A stretch of DNA of 64,000 bases from Aquarana catesbeiana (lineage: Eukaryota; Chordata; Amphibia; Anura; Ranidae). The stretch is from positions 36,630,338-36,694,337 of the forward strand of contig NC_133336.1 of assembly GCF_042186555.1 (NCBI RefSeq). The letters run 5' to 3'. Shown here one piece after another: positions 42,871-54,242 of the stretch. Under the pieces are notes generated by a model. That model saw nothing but the letters and a program-made list of their open reading frames with translations, was not told the origin of the DNA and did no database searches. Each line of letters begins with the position of its first letter. Position 1 is the first letter of the stretch. The position numbers were made by a program, and so were the translations under genes.

Positions 42871-43852
42871 GGTGAAGATCACCCCACACCATTGTGGCTT
42901 CTTTCAGTGCCTGGTGCTGGAATGGAGTAAACATCCCAGCACAAAGCACACCAATTCTCCATGATGCCCGGCAGCCATATTGGGACACCCTCTAAGCGGC
43001 GATCCCCCCCACCTCTATTTGAAAGACCACTGATAAAAACAATTTTCCATTTTTTACATCATTGCAAATGCAACAATAACATTGTGGAACATTTATTTTC
43101 AGTTTGGGCATGCCTAACCTGATTTTTATCTTTGGTGGCGGCTGTCTATTATTGTTTTGAAGCAAACAAAAAAAATTGAAGGGTAAGTTGAAAGATGAAC
43201 GTGTATACTGTAATTGACGGCACTGCAGTAAATACATGTATCACTGTCAATAAGTTTATGTGCTTACATGAAAGAATTGTGTTAAATGAAAAATAAGACT
43301 GAGCTCTTGTTATATGAGAAACAGATACGCGGCATTTTATGTCTAAATAATTGAAGAGCAATGGATATTTGATGTTGTACAGTAGTAACGTGAGGGGAAA
43401 AAAATTCTCAGTAAGTCTGTTATTTACACATCATTGGTGGGATTTTCATTAAGCAAAGTCAGTTCCTGAAGAGACCATCACGTATGCCAACATTCCAGGG
43501 AGCAAAATGATTTCAAAACGTCCACAAGTGTTCTACAATATTGTTCTGTTTTCTACCCGTGTACAATATTATTAGCGATCTATAAGCAAACGCAATATCT
43601 TACGATCTCAGCTATATACTTACATCCCACCTCAGTCCATTGTCAGCATCTCATTTACATAGAATGTGGATTATTGCTGTAAAGTATCAAGGTTGTGTGA
43701 TGTGAAACTAATAATAGAGGCTGGAAAAAAACATCGATTGCCATTATTAATTGCCCTATATGCGCCAATTTGCTAGAAACCAGACAGGTAAATGTATACC
43801 AATACACAATTATTGATGAACTGAGGAGATGTACACGAGACAGGACTCATTA
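42871..43852. other. Unannotated stretch
   Basis: Nothing recognised; AT-rich. Confidence 0.45.
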
Positions 43853-44043
43853 GGGTTGATTTATTAGGGCAAATATGCTGTTCACTTTGCAAGGGAATTA
43901 TCCTTTAGATCAGTGAATCTGATGAAAATTCACTTTACAAAGAATACCTGATCATTTGCAAAGATGATAAGAAAAAAAAATGTGCTTGCACATGATTAGA
44001 TGGAAGGTCAATTCCCCTTGAACAGCCTTTAGTAAATCAACCC
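43853..44043. mobile_element. MITE with GGGTTGATTTA ends and CATTA target repeat
   Basis: Ends GGGTTGATTTATTAGGGC and complement GCCTTTAGTAAATCAACCC are inverted repeats. CATTA occurs on both sides (43848-43852 and 44044-44048), a plausible 5-bp TSD. About 191 bp, non-coding. Confidence 0.72.
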
Positions 44044-44164
44044 CATTATATCAGCAGGAGGACACCAATTGGTTTCAGCTCCTCTAGAAGGTCCTCTTAC
44101 ACCATGTGCACAATTCTGGGACTGCAAAGTACCTTAAAAAGGATTAGTCTTTTTATTTATACGT

Positions 44165-44808
44165 TGGAACTACATAGTTAGTAACATGGTTATTCAGCAT
44201 GAAAAAAAAGACCATCTAATTCAACAAAACAAATGAAAAACCTTCATATACAAAATCCTATACCCAGTTTTGATCCTTAGAAAGATACCAGTAAAAGCAT
44301 GATCCAATTTGCTCCAGCAGGGAAAAGAATCCTTCCGGATCCCCCAGGAGGCCATATTAAAAAATGTTATTACTAGGGTTGCACCGATACTGGTATCTGT
44401 ATCGGTTCCAATACTAAGCATCTGCACGAGTATCAGTACTCATGCAAATGCTCCGATACCTAAAACAGATAACTTCAGGTTTGGGTCTTTCATCTGTCAG
44501 CGGGCTGACTGACAGCAGCGGGAGCCAATAGCGCCGCTGCTGCGTCTCAGCCAAATCAGGAAGGAGAATCTCGGATGGCTGAGGCATTCATGGATATCGC
44601 TGGAACTAGATGGACCTCGGGTAAGTATTAAGGGGGCTAAGGGGTGCTGCTGCACACAGAAGGCTTTTTATCTTAATGCCTTTACAACCCCTTTAATATC
44701 TAGGTATATGTTTTGGGATTTAGGAATGCATCCAGCTATATTCAAAACAATCTACTGAGCTGCACAGAACTAGTTCATGAGGGAGTCTATTCCACATTTT
44801 CACAGCTC
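44165..44808 (-). pseudogene. CR1-type LINE 3' end, antisense, split by TTAA/hAT-like insertions
   Basis: On the minus strand 44808-44700 encodes AVKMWNRLPHELVLCSSVDCFE, the CR1 C-terminal block also present at 29.5 and 50.5 kb, and 44356-44165 is the CR1 3' untranslated end (GATCCGGAAGGATTC, TTTCTAAGGATC, TGAATTAGATGG in complement). Between them 44357-44696 is foreign DNA. A TACACACGA-type element borders it at 44809. Confidence 0.82.
44357..44696. mobile_element. Composite insertion: TTAA element end plus hAT-like start
   Basis: TTAA at 44357-44360 and 44693-44696 bracket it within CR1. The right end GCCTTTACAACCCCT-TTAA matches the TIR of the TTAA element at 45392 (AGGGGTTGTAAACC). On the left, TAGGGTTGCACCGATAC at 44374 looks like a hAT terminus with no partner. 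One element probably landed in, or replaced, part of the other. Confidence 0.55.
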
Positions 44809-45238
44809 TAATGCCCTGTACACATGGGCGGACTTTTCGGCAACAAAGGTCCGACAGTCTTTCCGACGGATTTTCTTTGGACTTTCGACGGACTTTTGAA
44901 TGAACAGACTTGCCTCCACACGATTCCACCAAAGTCCGACGGATTCGTACGTGATGACGTACACTGGACTAAAATGAGGAAGTTGATAGCCAGTAGCCAA
45001 TATCTGCCCTAGCGTCGGTTTTGGTCCGTCGGACCAGCATACAGACAAGCGGATTTTTCGACCAAACTAGAGTCCGTCGGACAAATTTGAAACATGTTCC
45101 AAATCTAAAGTCCGTCAGATTTTCCACGAAAAAGTCCGCTGCAGGTCCGATGAAGCCCACACATGGTCGGATTGTCCGCCGGATTCGGTCCGTCGGACCA
45201 GTCTGGTCGAAAAGTCCGCTCGAGTGTACGCGGCATTG
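44809..45238. mobile_element. Non-autonomous TIR element (TACACACGA family)
   Basis: Ends TAATGCCCTGTACACATGGG and complement of CGAGTGTACGCGGCATTG. Interior packed with GTCCGACGGA-type words on both strands. Non-coding. Confidence 0.78.
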
Positions 45239-45391
45239 AACCTCTGCTGTGTCAGCAACCTAGTGCCATGTGCCTCTCTGATGTTCCAGGCAGATACCCT
45301 CCCGCCCATTGTGAATATCTGTTGAATAAATGAATGAGCTGCTTCATGTGCAAGTGCTCTTTTCTTGGTGACATGTTCCATCTGAGATTAA

Positions 45392-45878
45392 AGGGGTTGT
45401 AAACCTTCGTGTTTTTTTCACCTTAATGCATCCTATGCATTAAGGTGAAAAAACACCTGTCAGTGACCGCCCCCCCAGCCCCCCCGGTTTTATTTACCTG
45501 AACCCTTGAGCTTGACCCACGAGGATGCATTGTCTCTCTCCCCGGGGTTCTTGACTCTTGATTGGATAGATTGATAGTAGCGCAGCCATTGGCTCCCGCT
45601 GCTGTCAATCAAATCCAATGACGCGAGCGCCAGGGACGGGGCCGAGTCCTGCATTCGGCCTCTATAGACGCCGAATGCTGGACTCAGAAGCGCGCCAACA
45701 AGGTAACCCCCTAGGAGAAGAGCTTCTCCAAGGGGGTTATCAGATGTGGGGAAGAGCCGCGAGAACCCAAAGAAGAGCAGGTTCGGGGTCACTCTGTGCA
45801 AAACGAGCTGCACAGTGGAGGTAAGTATATGTTTGTTATTTTTTTTTTTTTTTTATATTTTTTACCTTTACAATCACT
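45392..45878. mobile_element. TTAA-flanked miniature element with perfect internal hairpin
   Basis: TTAA at 45388-45391 and 45879-45882 flank ends AGGGGTTGTAAACC and complement of ACCTTTACAATCACT. At 45410-45456 CACCTTAATGCAT CCT ATGCATTAAGGTG with T/A-run extensions forms a perfect ~20-bp hairpin. TTAA targeting fits piggyBac or Kolobok mobilisation. Confidence 0.82.
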
Positions 45879-45882
45879 TTAA

Positions 45883-47103
45883 AGAATATGTCAGCAGTGC
45901 ATTTCTTTTACCCTAATGGCAGGAAGACGTGGGCCACGTTGTACCGGTGCTTAATACGATAATTTATTTTCTTCCACGTGAAATTAATGTGTTCAAGCTT
46001 TCAAAAAAAAAGCTTGATTGCTTCATTCAGTCAGGGTTCCAAAATACTTCTGAAAATGATGTATATTTATATTTGAGAATCAGACTCACTTCTAAATTTA
46101 GCATGCCTCCTTCCCTTCAAGGGTTTCTCTTTGGGGGAAAAATAACATCAAAACACAAATCTTACATTCATTACCCTCTTGGAGGGGTTTTTTTTTTTGT
46201 TTTTCTTACAAATACAAAAATGTCAACCTAAGTTGCCTATTAAATAAAACATTGTGATGTAACCGCTGTTTATGTCAACTTTTAATTTCAGTTTAAAAAG
46301 AAAATGCTTATTTAAAAAAAAAAATATGTTCCATCATTATTGCAGATTGTTCTGATAATGCAGTTTTCCAGTGCTGCTAATGGAGAACTATATGTAACAG
46401 TGTATGCAAATTATTGTTTTGGAACATTACGGTTCTGCAAAAATACATGAAATTATACAGAAGAACTCAAAAGGTTTAAAAGAAAATTAAATATGTATAA
46501 TGTATATTCATGCTAAGCAATAGAGATGAGAGAAAATAATTAAAACAAACCTGTGGGAAAATTAGAACCAGAAAAAACGTACTGCAGCAGCAGGCAGCTG
46601 ATAGCATAAGCTGCCAGAATCTCCTAACGCAATACCGGCTAGTGTGCTCTCCTCCCCCCCGACAGCGTCTCCATGGGCTGTCCTGTCCCCATCCCACAAT
46701 GCAATGATCAGTGTCTAAGTAACAACACAGTAGGCCCATTTTTTTAACACGGGGAGCAGGAAGGTTGTCTATGCATAGCAAATAGTGACTTTGAGAATGT
46801 TGATATTTGCATAGCAGTTTTGGAAGGGCTCCTGATGATGCTGGATCTAGAGAGTCTGCAGTAAGAGACATACATTGGCAGCTTATGCTGTTGTCCTCCC
46901 TGCTGACTAATTTAGAGGCCCTGTCTTAAGCTAGAATGTCCCTAGCTACATGTAGTGTTGTTTGACGCGAGGCTGTAACCAGACTAAGAATTGTTTATAT
47001 TATCTTTATTTATTGGGTTTCTCCTAAGCTCAGGCCATTAATTATTTCTGCCTGTTGCTGCTGAGTTGACCCCAAAAGTTAGTGTGAGAAGTAACAATGT
47101 ATT
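45883..47103. other. Unannotated stretch
   Basis: No gene or element recognised. A 131-codon minus frame at 46476-46871 has no recognisable domain. Confidence 0.4.
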
Positions 47104-47107
47104 GAGT

Positions 47108-47225
47108 TCAGGGCTGGTGCAAGGATTTTTGACACCCTAGGTGAAACTTCATTTTGCAGCCCCGCCATTAGCTCCACCCCTGACTCCACCCCATTTGCCT
47201 TGCCCATATATACCTCATCTATTTA
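47108..47225. mobile_element. Left end of a hAT-like element leading into a minisatellite
   Basis: CAGGGCTGGTGCAAGGATTT at 47108 has a hAT-like CAGGG start, followed by non-coding sequence and the minisatellite. No right terminus was found before Tc1 sequence begins near 47546. Confidence 0.45.
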
Positions 47226-47545
47226 ATGAAGCACCCATCAAATGCAGCCCGCCAGCACCCATCAATGCAGCCTCACCAGCGCCCATCAAATGCAGCCCCA
47301 CCAGCTCCCATCAATGCAGCCTCACCAGCTCCAATCAAATGCAGCCTCACCAGCTCCCATCAATGCAGCCTCACCAGCTCCAATCAAATGCAGCCTCACC
47401 AGCACTCATCAATGCAGCCTCACCAGCGCCCATCAAATGCAGCCTTACCAGCTCCCATCAATGTAGCATACCAGTGCCCATCAAATGCAGCCTCACCAGC
47501 TCCCATCAAATGCAGCCTCACCAGCTCCCATCAAATGCCGCCTAC
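47226..47545. repeat. Minisatellite, ~25-26-bp unit
   Basis: About 12-13 copies of CAGC(A/T/G)CCCATCAA(A)TGCAGCCTCAC. The variable extra A makes 25- and 26-bp versions that partly alternate. Overlapping open frames of 133-157 codons here are repeat artefacts. Confidence 0.92.
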
Positions 47546-48452
47546 CATTATGTTTCACGGTGGGAATGGTGTGTTCAGGGTGATATGCAGTATTCGTTTT
47601 CCACCACACATTGAGTTTTGCTTTTAGGCCAAAAAGTAAAATTTTGGTCTCATCTGACCAGAGCACCTTCTTCCACATGTTTGCTGTGTCCCCCACATGG
47701 TTTCTCATAAACTGCAAACAAGACTTCTTATGGCTTTCTTTCAACAATGGCTTTCTTTTTGCCACTCTTCCATAAAGGCCAGATTTGTGGAGAGCACGAC
47801 TAATAGTTGTCCTATGGACAGATTCTCCCACCTGAGCTGTGGATCTCTGCAGCTCCTCCAGAGTTACCATGGGCCTCTTGGCTGCTTCTCTGATGAATGC
47901 TCTCCTTTCCTGGCCTGTCAGTTTAGGTGGACGGCCATGTCTTGGTGGGATTGCAGTTGAGCCATACTCTTTCCATTTTCAGATGATGGATTGAACAGTG
48001 CTCCGTGAGATGTTCAAAGCTTGGGATATTTTTTTTATAACCTAACCCTGCTTTAAACTTCTCCACAACTTTATCCCTGACCTGTCTGGTGTGTTCCTTT
48101 GCCTTCATGATGCTGTTTGTTCACTAAGGTTCTCCAACAAACCTCTGAGGGCTTCACAGAACAGCTGCATTTATACTGAGATATTACACACAGGTGGACT
48201 CTGTTTACTAATTAGGTGTCTTCTGAAGGCAGTAGGTTCCACTAGGGCTGATTACAAATGCATGCCACATTTTTCAAATATTTGTAAAAAAAAATTGAAA
48301 ACCATTTATCATTTTCCTTCCACTTCACAATTATGTGCCACTTTGTGTTGGTCTACCACATAAAATCTGAATAAAATACATTTACGTTCTTGGTTGTAAC
48401 ATGACAAAATGTGGAACATTTCAACAGGCATTAAGACTTTTTCAAGGCACTG
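47546..48452 (-). pseudogene. Tc1 transposase 5' half with TIR, truncated
   Basis: Same family as the Tc1 element at 31.7-36.3 kb. The minus strand begins MKAKEHTRQVRDKVVEKFKA (from 48108), breaks frame, then continues TLEELQRSTAQVGESVHRTT through NMWKKVLWSDETKI (first catalytic Asp) and HPEHTIPTVKH (to about 47550). The TIR ending CAAGGCACTG is at 48452 with TA after it. The C-terminal half is missing, replaced by the minisatellite at 47545. Confidence 0.9.
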
Positions 48453-48454
48453 TA

Positions 48455-49529
48455 TGGCAGAAGACTAACAAACTACAACTGGCTACTGTGAGGGAGCAGG
48501 GCGGAGCAACGTGCTGGAATTCATAAAAAGACTGGCGCAGGCAGATTATGCAAAAGTGTTTCTTATGCATTCTAAAAATAGCAAAGAATGCGCCAAATTC
48601 ATATACCCATCTAGAACTTGTACTTGAATTCGGCTCATGCTTCACCACTTTTAGAATGCACGAGAGAAACTTTCTAAAAATCTGTTTGAGAAAGTTTTTC
48701 TCTCTGTACACCAAGAAAGTCGGTCTTAAAAGAGAGATAAGGGTTTTTTGGTTTTTTTTAGGATCATACTTACCTAGGTGAATGCAGCATTGGACTGATG
48801 CTGCATCTGTCCCCCGGCGCCTCTAACACAGTGTTCGATCGCTTGGTTCTCACAGCTCCCTGAGCAGAGAGCTTCTGACTGTCAGTCAACAGCTCACTGC
48901 TCTGTGCCCACCCCCCCCTTCACGCTCACTGGAGCGATGGGCTGTGCAGGGGGTGGGAGCAGCTGGCTCAGGCTCTCAGCAGCTTGCTGAGAGGCTGAGC
49001 CGGGTGCTGGTCCAGGAATGTGTGTGAATCCCGACTCCATTGTCAGCATCTTGCCTGAGCCTGGACGGGGTTTGTGACATCAGCCAACAGGAGGCTTCAG
49101 CGCAGTGCAGAACAAACTGCCCGCCTGTGATCCTCAGCAGAAGTACAACCAAATAGGCTTTGGCTGTTCTTCTCCTTTATTTAGCTCCACTTTTACATTT
49201 GGCGCATTCATTGTGACACAATGTAAAAGTGGCACATTTTAGAACTACCTAACTTTGGTGCATGAGTCACTGTCAGAACCAAAAGTGTTGCAAGTGCTTC
49301 ATGAATTTGGCACACTACATTAACAAGAGGCATTAACACAAGAAAAGTGGCTCTATTAAACCCCCCTCCCCATGTTTACACAAATGGGCTTCAATTAAAA
49401 ATAGTTGAGCGCTTTTTGTCTATTAAATGCCTTTTCAGAAAACCTCCCACAGATCTGGTCACTTCAAATACAAAAAATGTATAAGCAGAGGTTATTTCCA
49501 ATAAAAATGTATGTATAAGTCATACATAT
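48455..49529. other. Unannotated stretch with likely dispersed repeats
   Basis: TGCATTCTAAAAATAG (48557) and its near-complement CTTTTAGAATGCA (48650) form an inverted pair. 48730-49200 has the ATCATACTTACCTAGGTG and GC-rich pattern of frog non-autonomous elements, but I could not define its ends. Confidence 0.35.
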
Positions 49530-50905
49530 TGGGGGGGGGGGGGGGCGTACAACTAGGGGGATCCATAGTGGAGAAGGATCTGGGAGTTCTGGTAGATTAT
49601 AAGCCTAATAACATGCAATGCCAAGCTGCGGTTTCCAAAGTGAGCAAAGTCCTTTCTTGTATTAAGAGAGGTATGGACTTCAGAGAGAGAGATATCATTT
49701 TGCCCCCCTGTACAAATCATTAGTAAGACCTCATCTGGAATATGCAGTTCAGTTTTGGGCACCAGTTCTCAAAAAGGATATCGGGGAACTGGAGAAAGTG
49801 CAGAGAAGGGCAACCAAACTGATAAGAGGCATGGAGGAGCTCAGCTATGAGGAAAGATTAGAGGAACTGAATTTATTCTCTCTTGAGAAGAGGAGATTAA
49901 GGGGGGATATGATCACCATGTACAAATACAAAAGGGGTCCATATAGTAAACTTGGTGGTGAGTTATTCACTTTAAAGTGGTGTTCCGGACGAAATTATAC
50001 TTTTTAAATAAAAATACCCCTATAATACACAAGCTTAATGTATTCTAGTAAAGTTAGTCTGTAAACTAAGGTCTATTTTGTTAGTTTATAGCAGTCGTTT
50101 GTTATTTTATAAACTTACAGCAGGCCATCTTAAGTGTGGGCTTCTGAAGCCAGACTGTATTTCTTCCTGGATCTCATCCTTGCAGATCTCGCACATGCAC
50201 AGTGCAGCACAAGCAGTGTAATAGGTTTCAGGCCAGGTTTCCATAGCAACGTCAGTGTCAGAGGAAGTTGCCGCCCCTTCCCAGAAGGCATTGCAAACAG
50301 GAAATGATGCGATGGGCCGCGGCCAGGGAGGAGGAAGTGAAAAATGAATACAGCAGATATACAGGAGGTGCTGAGAAAATTTTTTTTAAATATCCAATTC
50401 GTTTACAGTGCAGAGTTTAGTGAGGGATGATGAAGAGTTGTAAAAGTGGGTGGAACTCCACTTTAAGGTCATCACAGAGGACAAAGGGGCACTCTTCACG
50501 TCTAGAGGAAAAAAGATTTACTCTCCAAATATGGAAAGGTTTCTTCATAGTAAGAGCTGTGAAAATGTGGAATAGACACCCTCCAGAGGTGGTTCTGGCC
50601 AGCTCAGTAGATTGCTTTAAAAAAGGCCTGGATTCTTTCCTAAATGTACAGAATATTAATGGGTACTAATATTTATAGGTAAAGTTGATCCAGGGAAAAT
50701 CAAATTGCCTCCCAGGGGATCAGGAAGGAATTTTTTCCCCTGCTGTAGCAAACAGGTTCATGCTTTGCTGGGGTTTTTGCCTTCCTCTGGATCAACTGTG
50801 GGTATAGGATTGTGTATATGGGATTTTATGATTTATTTATTTATTTTACTGGTTGAACTAAACGGACTTGTGTCTTTTTTCAACCTAACTATGTAACTAT
50901 GAAAA
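49530..50905 (+). pseudogene. CR1-type LINE 3' end, split by a TTAA element
   Basis: The fragment starts at a run of 17 G (5' truncation point) and encodes GGSIVEKDLGVLVDYKPNNM, KVSKVLSCIKRGMDFRERDI, then RRATKLIRGMEELSYEERLE and LEKRRLRGDMITMYKYKRGP in shifted frames, followed after the insertion by HSSRLEEKRFTLQIWKGFF, AVKMWNRHPPEVVLASSVDC and FLNVQNINGY, and the CR1 3' untranslated end to about 50905. It is related to 29050-29858 and 44165-44808. The insertion at 49976-50462 separates two pieces that join cleanly. Confidence 0.92.
49976..50462. mobile_element. TTAA miniature element inside CR1, boundaries proven by empty site
   Basis: TTAA at 49972-49975 and 50463-50466 flank ends AGTGGTGTTCCGGACG and complement of AGTGGAGTTCCACCC. 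Removing the element plus one TTAA leaves TTATTCACTTTAAGGTCATC, matching the uninterrupted CR1 at 29410 (TTATTCACTTTACGGTCATC). 487 bp, non-coding. Confidence 0.92.
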
Positions 50906-50928
50906 ACACAGAAATATAGGCCTCTTAA

Positions 50929-51377
50929 AGCGGAGCTCCACCCAAAAGGGGAAGCTCCACTTGTTTGCACCCTCCCCCCATCCACCGCTACACTTGGTAC
51001 TTATGGGGGGGGGGGAGCGGATACCTGTCAAAACCAGGTACCTGCTCCCACTTCCAGGTAAGATCGCCATGCTGAAATCTACAAAATTTCTGCCCCCCCA
51101 CGCTGCCTTTTGGGAGACACACGTCTCAGAAGACAACAGGACCATTTAGCGAGTGCTGTGTGACTCACGCATGCACAGTAGGAAACAGGCTGTGAAGCCG
51201 CAAGGCTTCACTTCCTGTCTCTCTTAGTGAAGAGGCCGGCGCCTGCACCCAAATCCAAATGACGAATTGGCTAGGGGTGCTGACATCACAGGATTCCTGG
51301 ACAGGTAAGTGTCCTTATATTAAAAGTCAGCAGCTACAGTATTTTTTTTTTTTTTTTTTACAGGCTGGAACTCTGCT
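50929..51377. mobile_element. TTAA miniature element (family of the piggyBac-split one)
   Basis: TTAA at 50925-50928 and 51378-51381. Left end AGCGGAGCTCCACCC, right end complement of AGCAGAGTTCCAGCC. AAAAGTCAGCAGCTAC near the right end (51320) also occurs in the element at 19.9 kb. Confidence 0.85.
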
Positions 51378-51381
51378 TTAA

Positions 51382-52204
51382 CTCCCCTGGCGGTATTCCC
51401 GAGTGTGGCTCGGGGTGGATTTACAGTACCAAAAGCGGTAACCCCGAGCCACACTCGGGATTGAATTGCAGGATCCATGTAGAGGTTACTTATCTTGTCC
51501 CCTGGATCCTGCGTTGTCTCCCCACAGTGATCTGCGAGCCGCCGTGTCTCGCTCGATTCACAGTGCAGAGCTCCGTTCCCTGCGAACATTGCGATGCACG
51601 GGGACGGAGTTCGGCGCCAAATTCAAAACGTAAAAAACACAGTATAGATATAGTATACTGTAATCTTACAGACTACAGTACTGTATCAGATAATTACACA
51701 TCCCCTTTGTCCCTAGTGGTCTGCCCAGTGTCCTGCATGCAGTTTTATATTAAAAATACTATTCTTTCTGCCTGGAAACTGGTGATTGTCCATAGCAACC
51801 AAAAAATGTCCGTTTACGTCAAAAGTGCTTTTAGACCAGCTGGAAAACAGCGATAATAAATTAGAATCACTTGCAGAATATAGCGATAGTGATTTGGGGG
51901 GAAATTCATCATCAAACACTGAAAGTAATGACAGCGACAATTCTGCAACTGAGCAAATTTCAGCATTTTTGATTTGATTACATCATTGAATAATGTTTAT
52001 TATTATTATATTATTTCTTATAATTATTTATAGTTATTTATTATATTATAATTTTTTATTTCATTTTTCAAACTGTATCATACCCGGGATGTCTACTAGA
52101 CTCTTGTTTGAACAGATTTAAGTGAGTTATTCCTAAGAATTACAGGCCTACAATATAAAAGTATAACAATATAAAAATATGAAATAATCATACCGCCAGG
52201 GAGG
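51382..52204. mobile_element. PiggyBac-like deletion derivative with CTCCCCTGGCGGTAT ends
   Basis: Ends CTCCCCTGGCGGTAT and complement of CCTCCCTGGCGGTATG are inverted repeats. TTAA at 51378-51381 is shared with the preceding element; the right flank is TTAC (52205-52208), one mutation from TTAA. Subterminal CCCGAGTGTGGCTCGGG and its complement form a hairpin at 51399-51450. Confidence 0.82.
51786..51977 (+). pseudogene. Possible N-terminal remnant of a piggyBac-type transposase
   Basis: The 63-codon frame contains a Ser/Asp/Asn-rich acidic segment (SLAEYSDSDLGGNSSSNTES...). Acidic N-termini are usual in piggyBac-type transposases, and its position inside a TTAA element suggests it remains after internal deletion. 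It has no catalytic domain. It could also be chance. Confidence 0.35.
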
Positions 52205-52208
52205 TTAC

Positions 52209-53200
52209 TATGCAAATCCTAACTTTTTCTATAAAAGTCTGACACCGTAACTGTACAGTTCTTGCTACTGGCCCTTTAAATCCATGCGTTACCTTACTGG
52301 GGAGGCTTGGAAGGTGGGAAAGGATGGAGACATGCCTATATCTCTTTATTTGCTAAACATTTTCAAAGTGGTTTCTCCAAAGGGTAACCTTTGCTTATTA
52401 ATTTTTACCACCATAGGGTCCATTTGAATTGCTATGGTGACAGGTTTACTTCAAGGGCAGTTTAAAAAATTGTAGTTGCAATGGTCATTTACAATCATGC
52501 TGCACCAATTGTCTTTACATTAAAGATTAGTTCTGCAAAGCTTAGAGTAATCTTTCACTTCACACCTTCTCAAGTTAATAAGTGGTTTCTTTTTGGTGTA
52601 CATTTCCAACATCTAACAATATTACCTCTCAATTTTCACTGAGCTAATACAATGGACGAAAACGTAACAAAAGCTGCCTGTGGTTCATTACACCAGTCAA
52701 TATTCTCCTTCAGTGAATATTATATAATGCTATTTTACATCCCAGCAGGGGAATTTGGTTTGCTTAGGGCTTCCATGCATTATATACTATACATCCACCA
52801 GACCAGGTTCCGTGATTAAATGGAGACTATAGAATATGTTCATTGAGTTCTCATGTTGCATCATCAATGTAAAATGTATCAGTATTTTTCAGTGTTCACA
52901 TTTCTGCTTTAATGCTGTTCCATACTTCCACCAAAAAATTTATATTTTTTCTGTGCATGTCTGACAATGTAATCTGCATCACGGCTGAGCAATTGTATGA
53001 AGAGCGATGACAGTATGAGCCTCCAGGGGGCTGATCTTGTAAAACTGGAGAAAAGAAATTGAGCACAAAAGTGAAGCTGCGGCCCTCAACAACTAAACAA
53101 GTTTCACTTTTAATTTTATGGAGAAGTTAAACAATCCTAATTGGTCACTACGGGCAACTATTCCTCTTTTCTGATCCTTTTCTTTCATCAATTTTTTACC
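52209..53200. other. Unannotated stretch
   Basis: No gene or complete element recognised. Confidence 0.45.
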
Positions 53201-53220
53201 AACTAAAGAACCGAGCCTCT

Positions 53221-53625
53221 TTTTTAGATGTGTTGTTTACAAGTTAAAAACATTTTTTTTTGCTAGAAAATTACTTAGAACCCCCAAACAGTATACGTTT
53301 TTTTTTTCTAACACCCTAGAGAATAAAATGGCAGTCGTTGCAATACTTTCTGTCATACTGGATTTGGGCAGCGGTCTTACAAGCGCACTTTTTTTTTAAA
53401 AAAACACACTTTTTTAAATTAAAAAATAAGACAAGTTAGCCCAATTTTTTTTTATATTGTGAAAGATAATGTTACGCCGATTAAATTGATACCCAACATG
53501 TCATGCTTAAAAATTGCGCCCGCTCGTGGAATGGCGACAAACATTTACCCTTAAAAATCTCCATAGGCGACGTTTAAAAAATTCTACAGGTTGCATGTCT
53601 TGAGTTACAGAGGAGACCACTTTTA
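53221..53625 (-). mobile_element. Fragment of the piggyBac 3' region, inverted
   Basis: Read on the minus strand, GGTCTCCTCTGTAA, AATTTTTTAAACG, GTCGCCATTCCACG, GCGCAATTTTTAAGCATGAC and GTTGGGTATC follow the order of 25870-26010 in the large piggyBac element with moderate divergence. Termini missing. Confidence 0.65.
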
Positions 53626-53865
53626 TCTTGTAGCCGACCGCCGGCCGAACACGGGGATACCGGGGTTATGGCAGCTAGCGGCTGCCATAACAACGATATC
53701 CGTCCTCAAAGTGAGACTCCATTTTGTATTTGCTATACACTTTGAGCTCTCCTCATGTGAGTGGAATTTTATCAATTGTATCCTTAATAAAGTGTTTTAT
53801 TTGGATTTTCTACACTATGGAATGAGTTTAATTTTCTTCCATGTGGTATGTTGGAGCTGTCTAGA

Positions 53866-54242
53866 GCAGGGGTCTCCAAAGTATGGCACGTGAGTCACAT
53901 CGGCCCGTTAAGATATTTTTTCCGGCCAGCAGCTTGAGTACCCAAGACGCACTGCAGGGACAGTCTGTGCCCTAGCTTTGTCAGGTTGCAGTGCAGGTCC
54001 TGCTACTAAACAAACCCCGCCCCTCCCAGCGCTGACCTGTGTTACTGTTTGCTAGGACCACCGGAGTCCTATCAACCAATGAAGTACTTCAGTGCAGACT
54101 CGCTGCACCTCCTGGCTCCTGCCCACTGTTAACATAAGTGTCTTTTACAAAGCGTGCTTGTGTAACAGCAGGGCAAGAGCCAGAAAGTGCAGTAGATCTG
54201 CAAAGCTAGTTGGCGGTTGCTAGTTGTTTCAGAGGTACACTG
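53866..54242. mobile_element. hAT-like left end and flank
   Basis: CAGGGGTCTCCAAAGTATGG at 53866 resembles the terminus of the hAT MITE at 10071 (CAGGGGTCTTCAAACTGCGG on its minus strand). No matching right end was identified before the minisatellite, so it may be truncated. Confidence 0.45.

Noticed and set aside
47141..47614. 157- and 133-codon overlapping frames rich in PAPIN/SNAA repeats
   Set aside because: They are translations of the 26-bp minisatellite in several frames.
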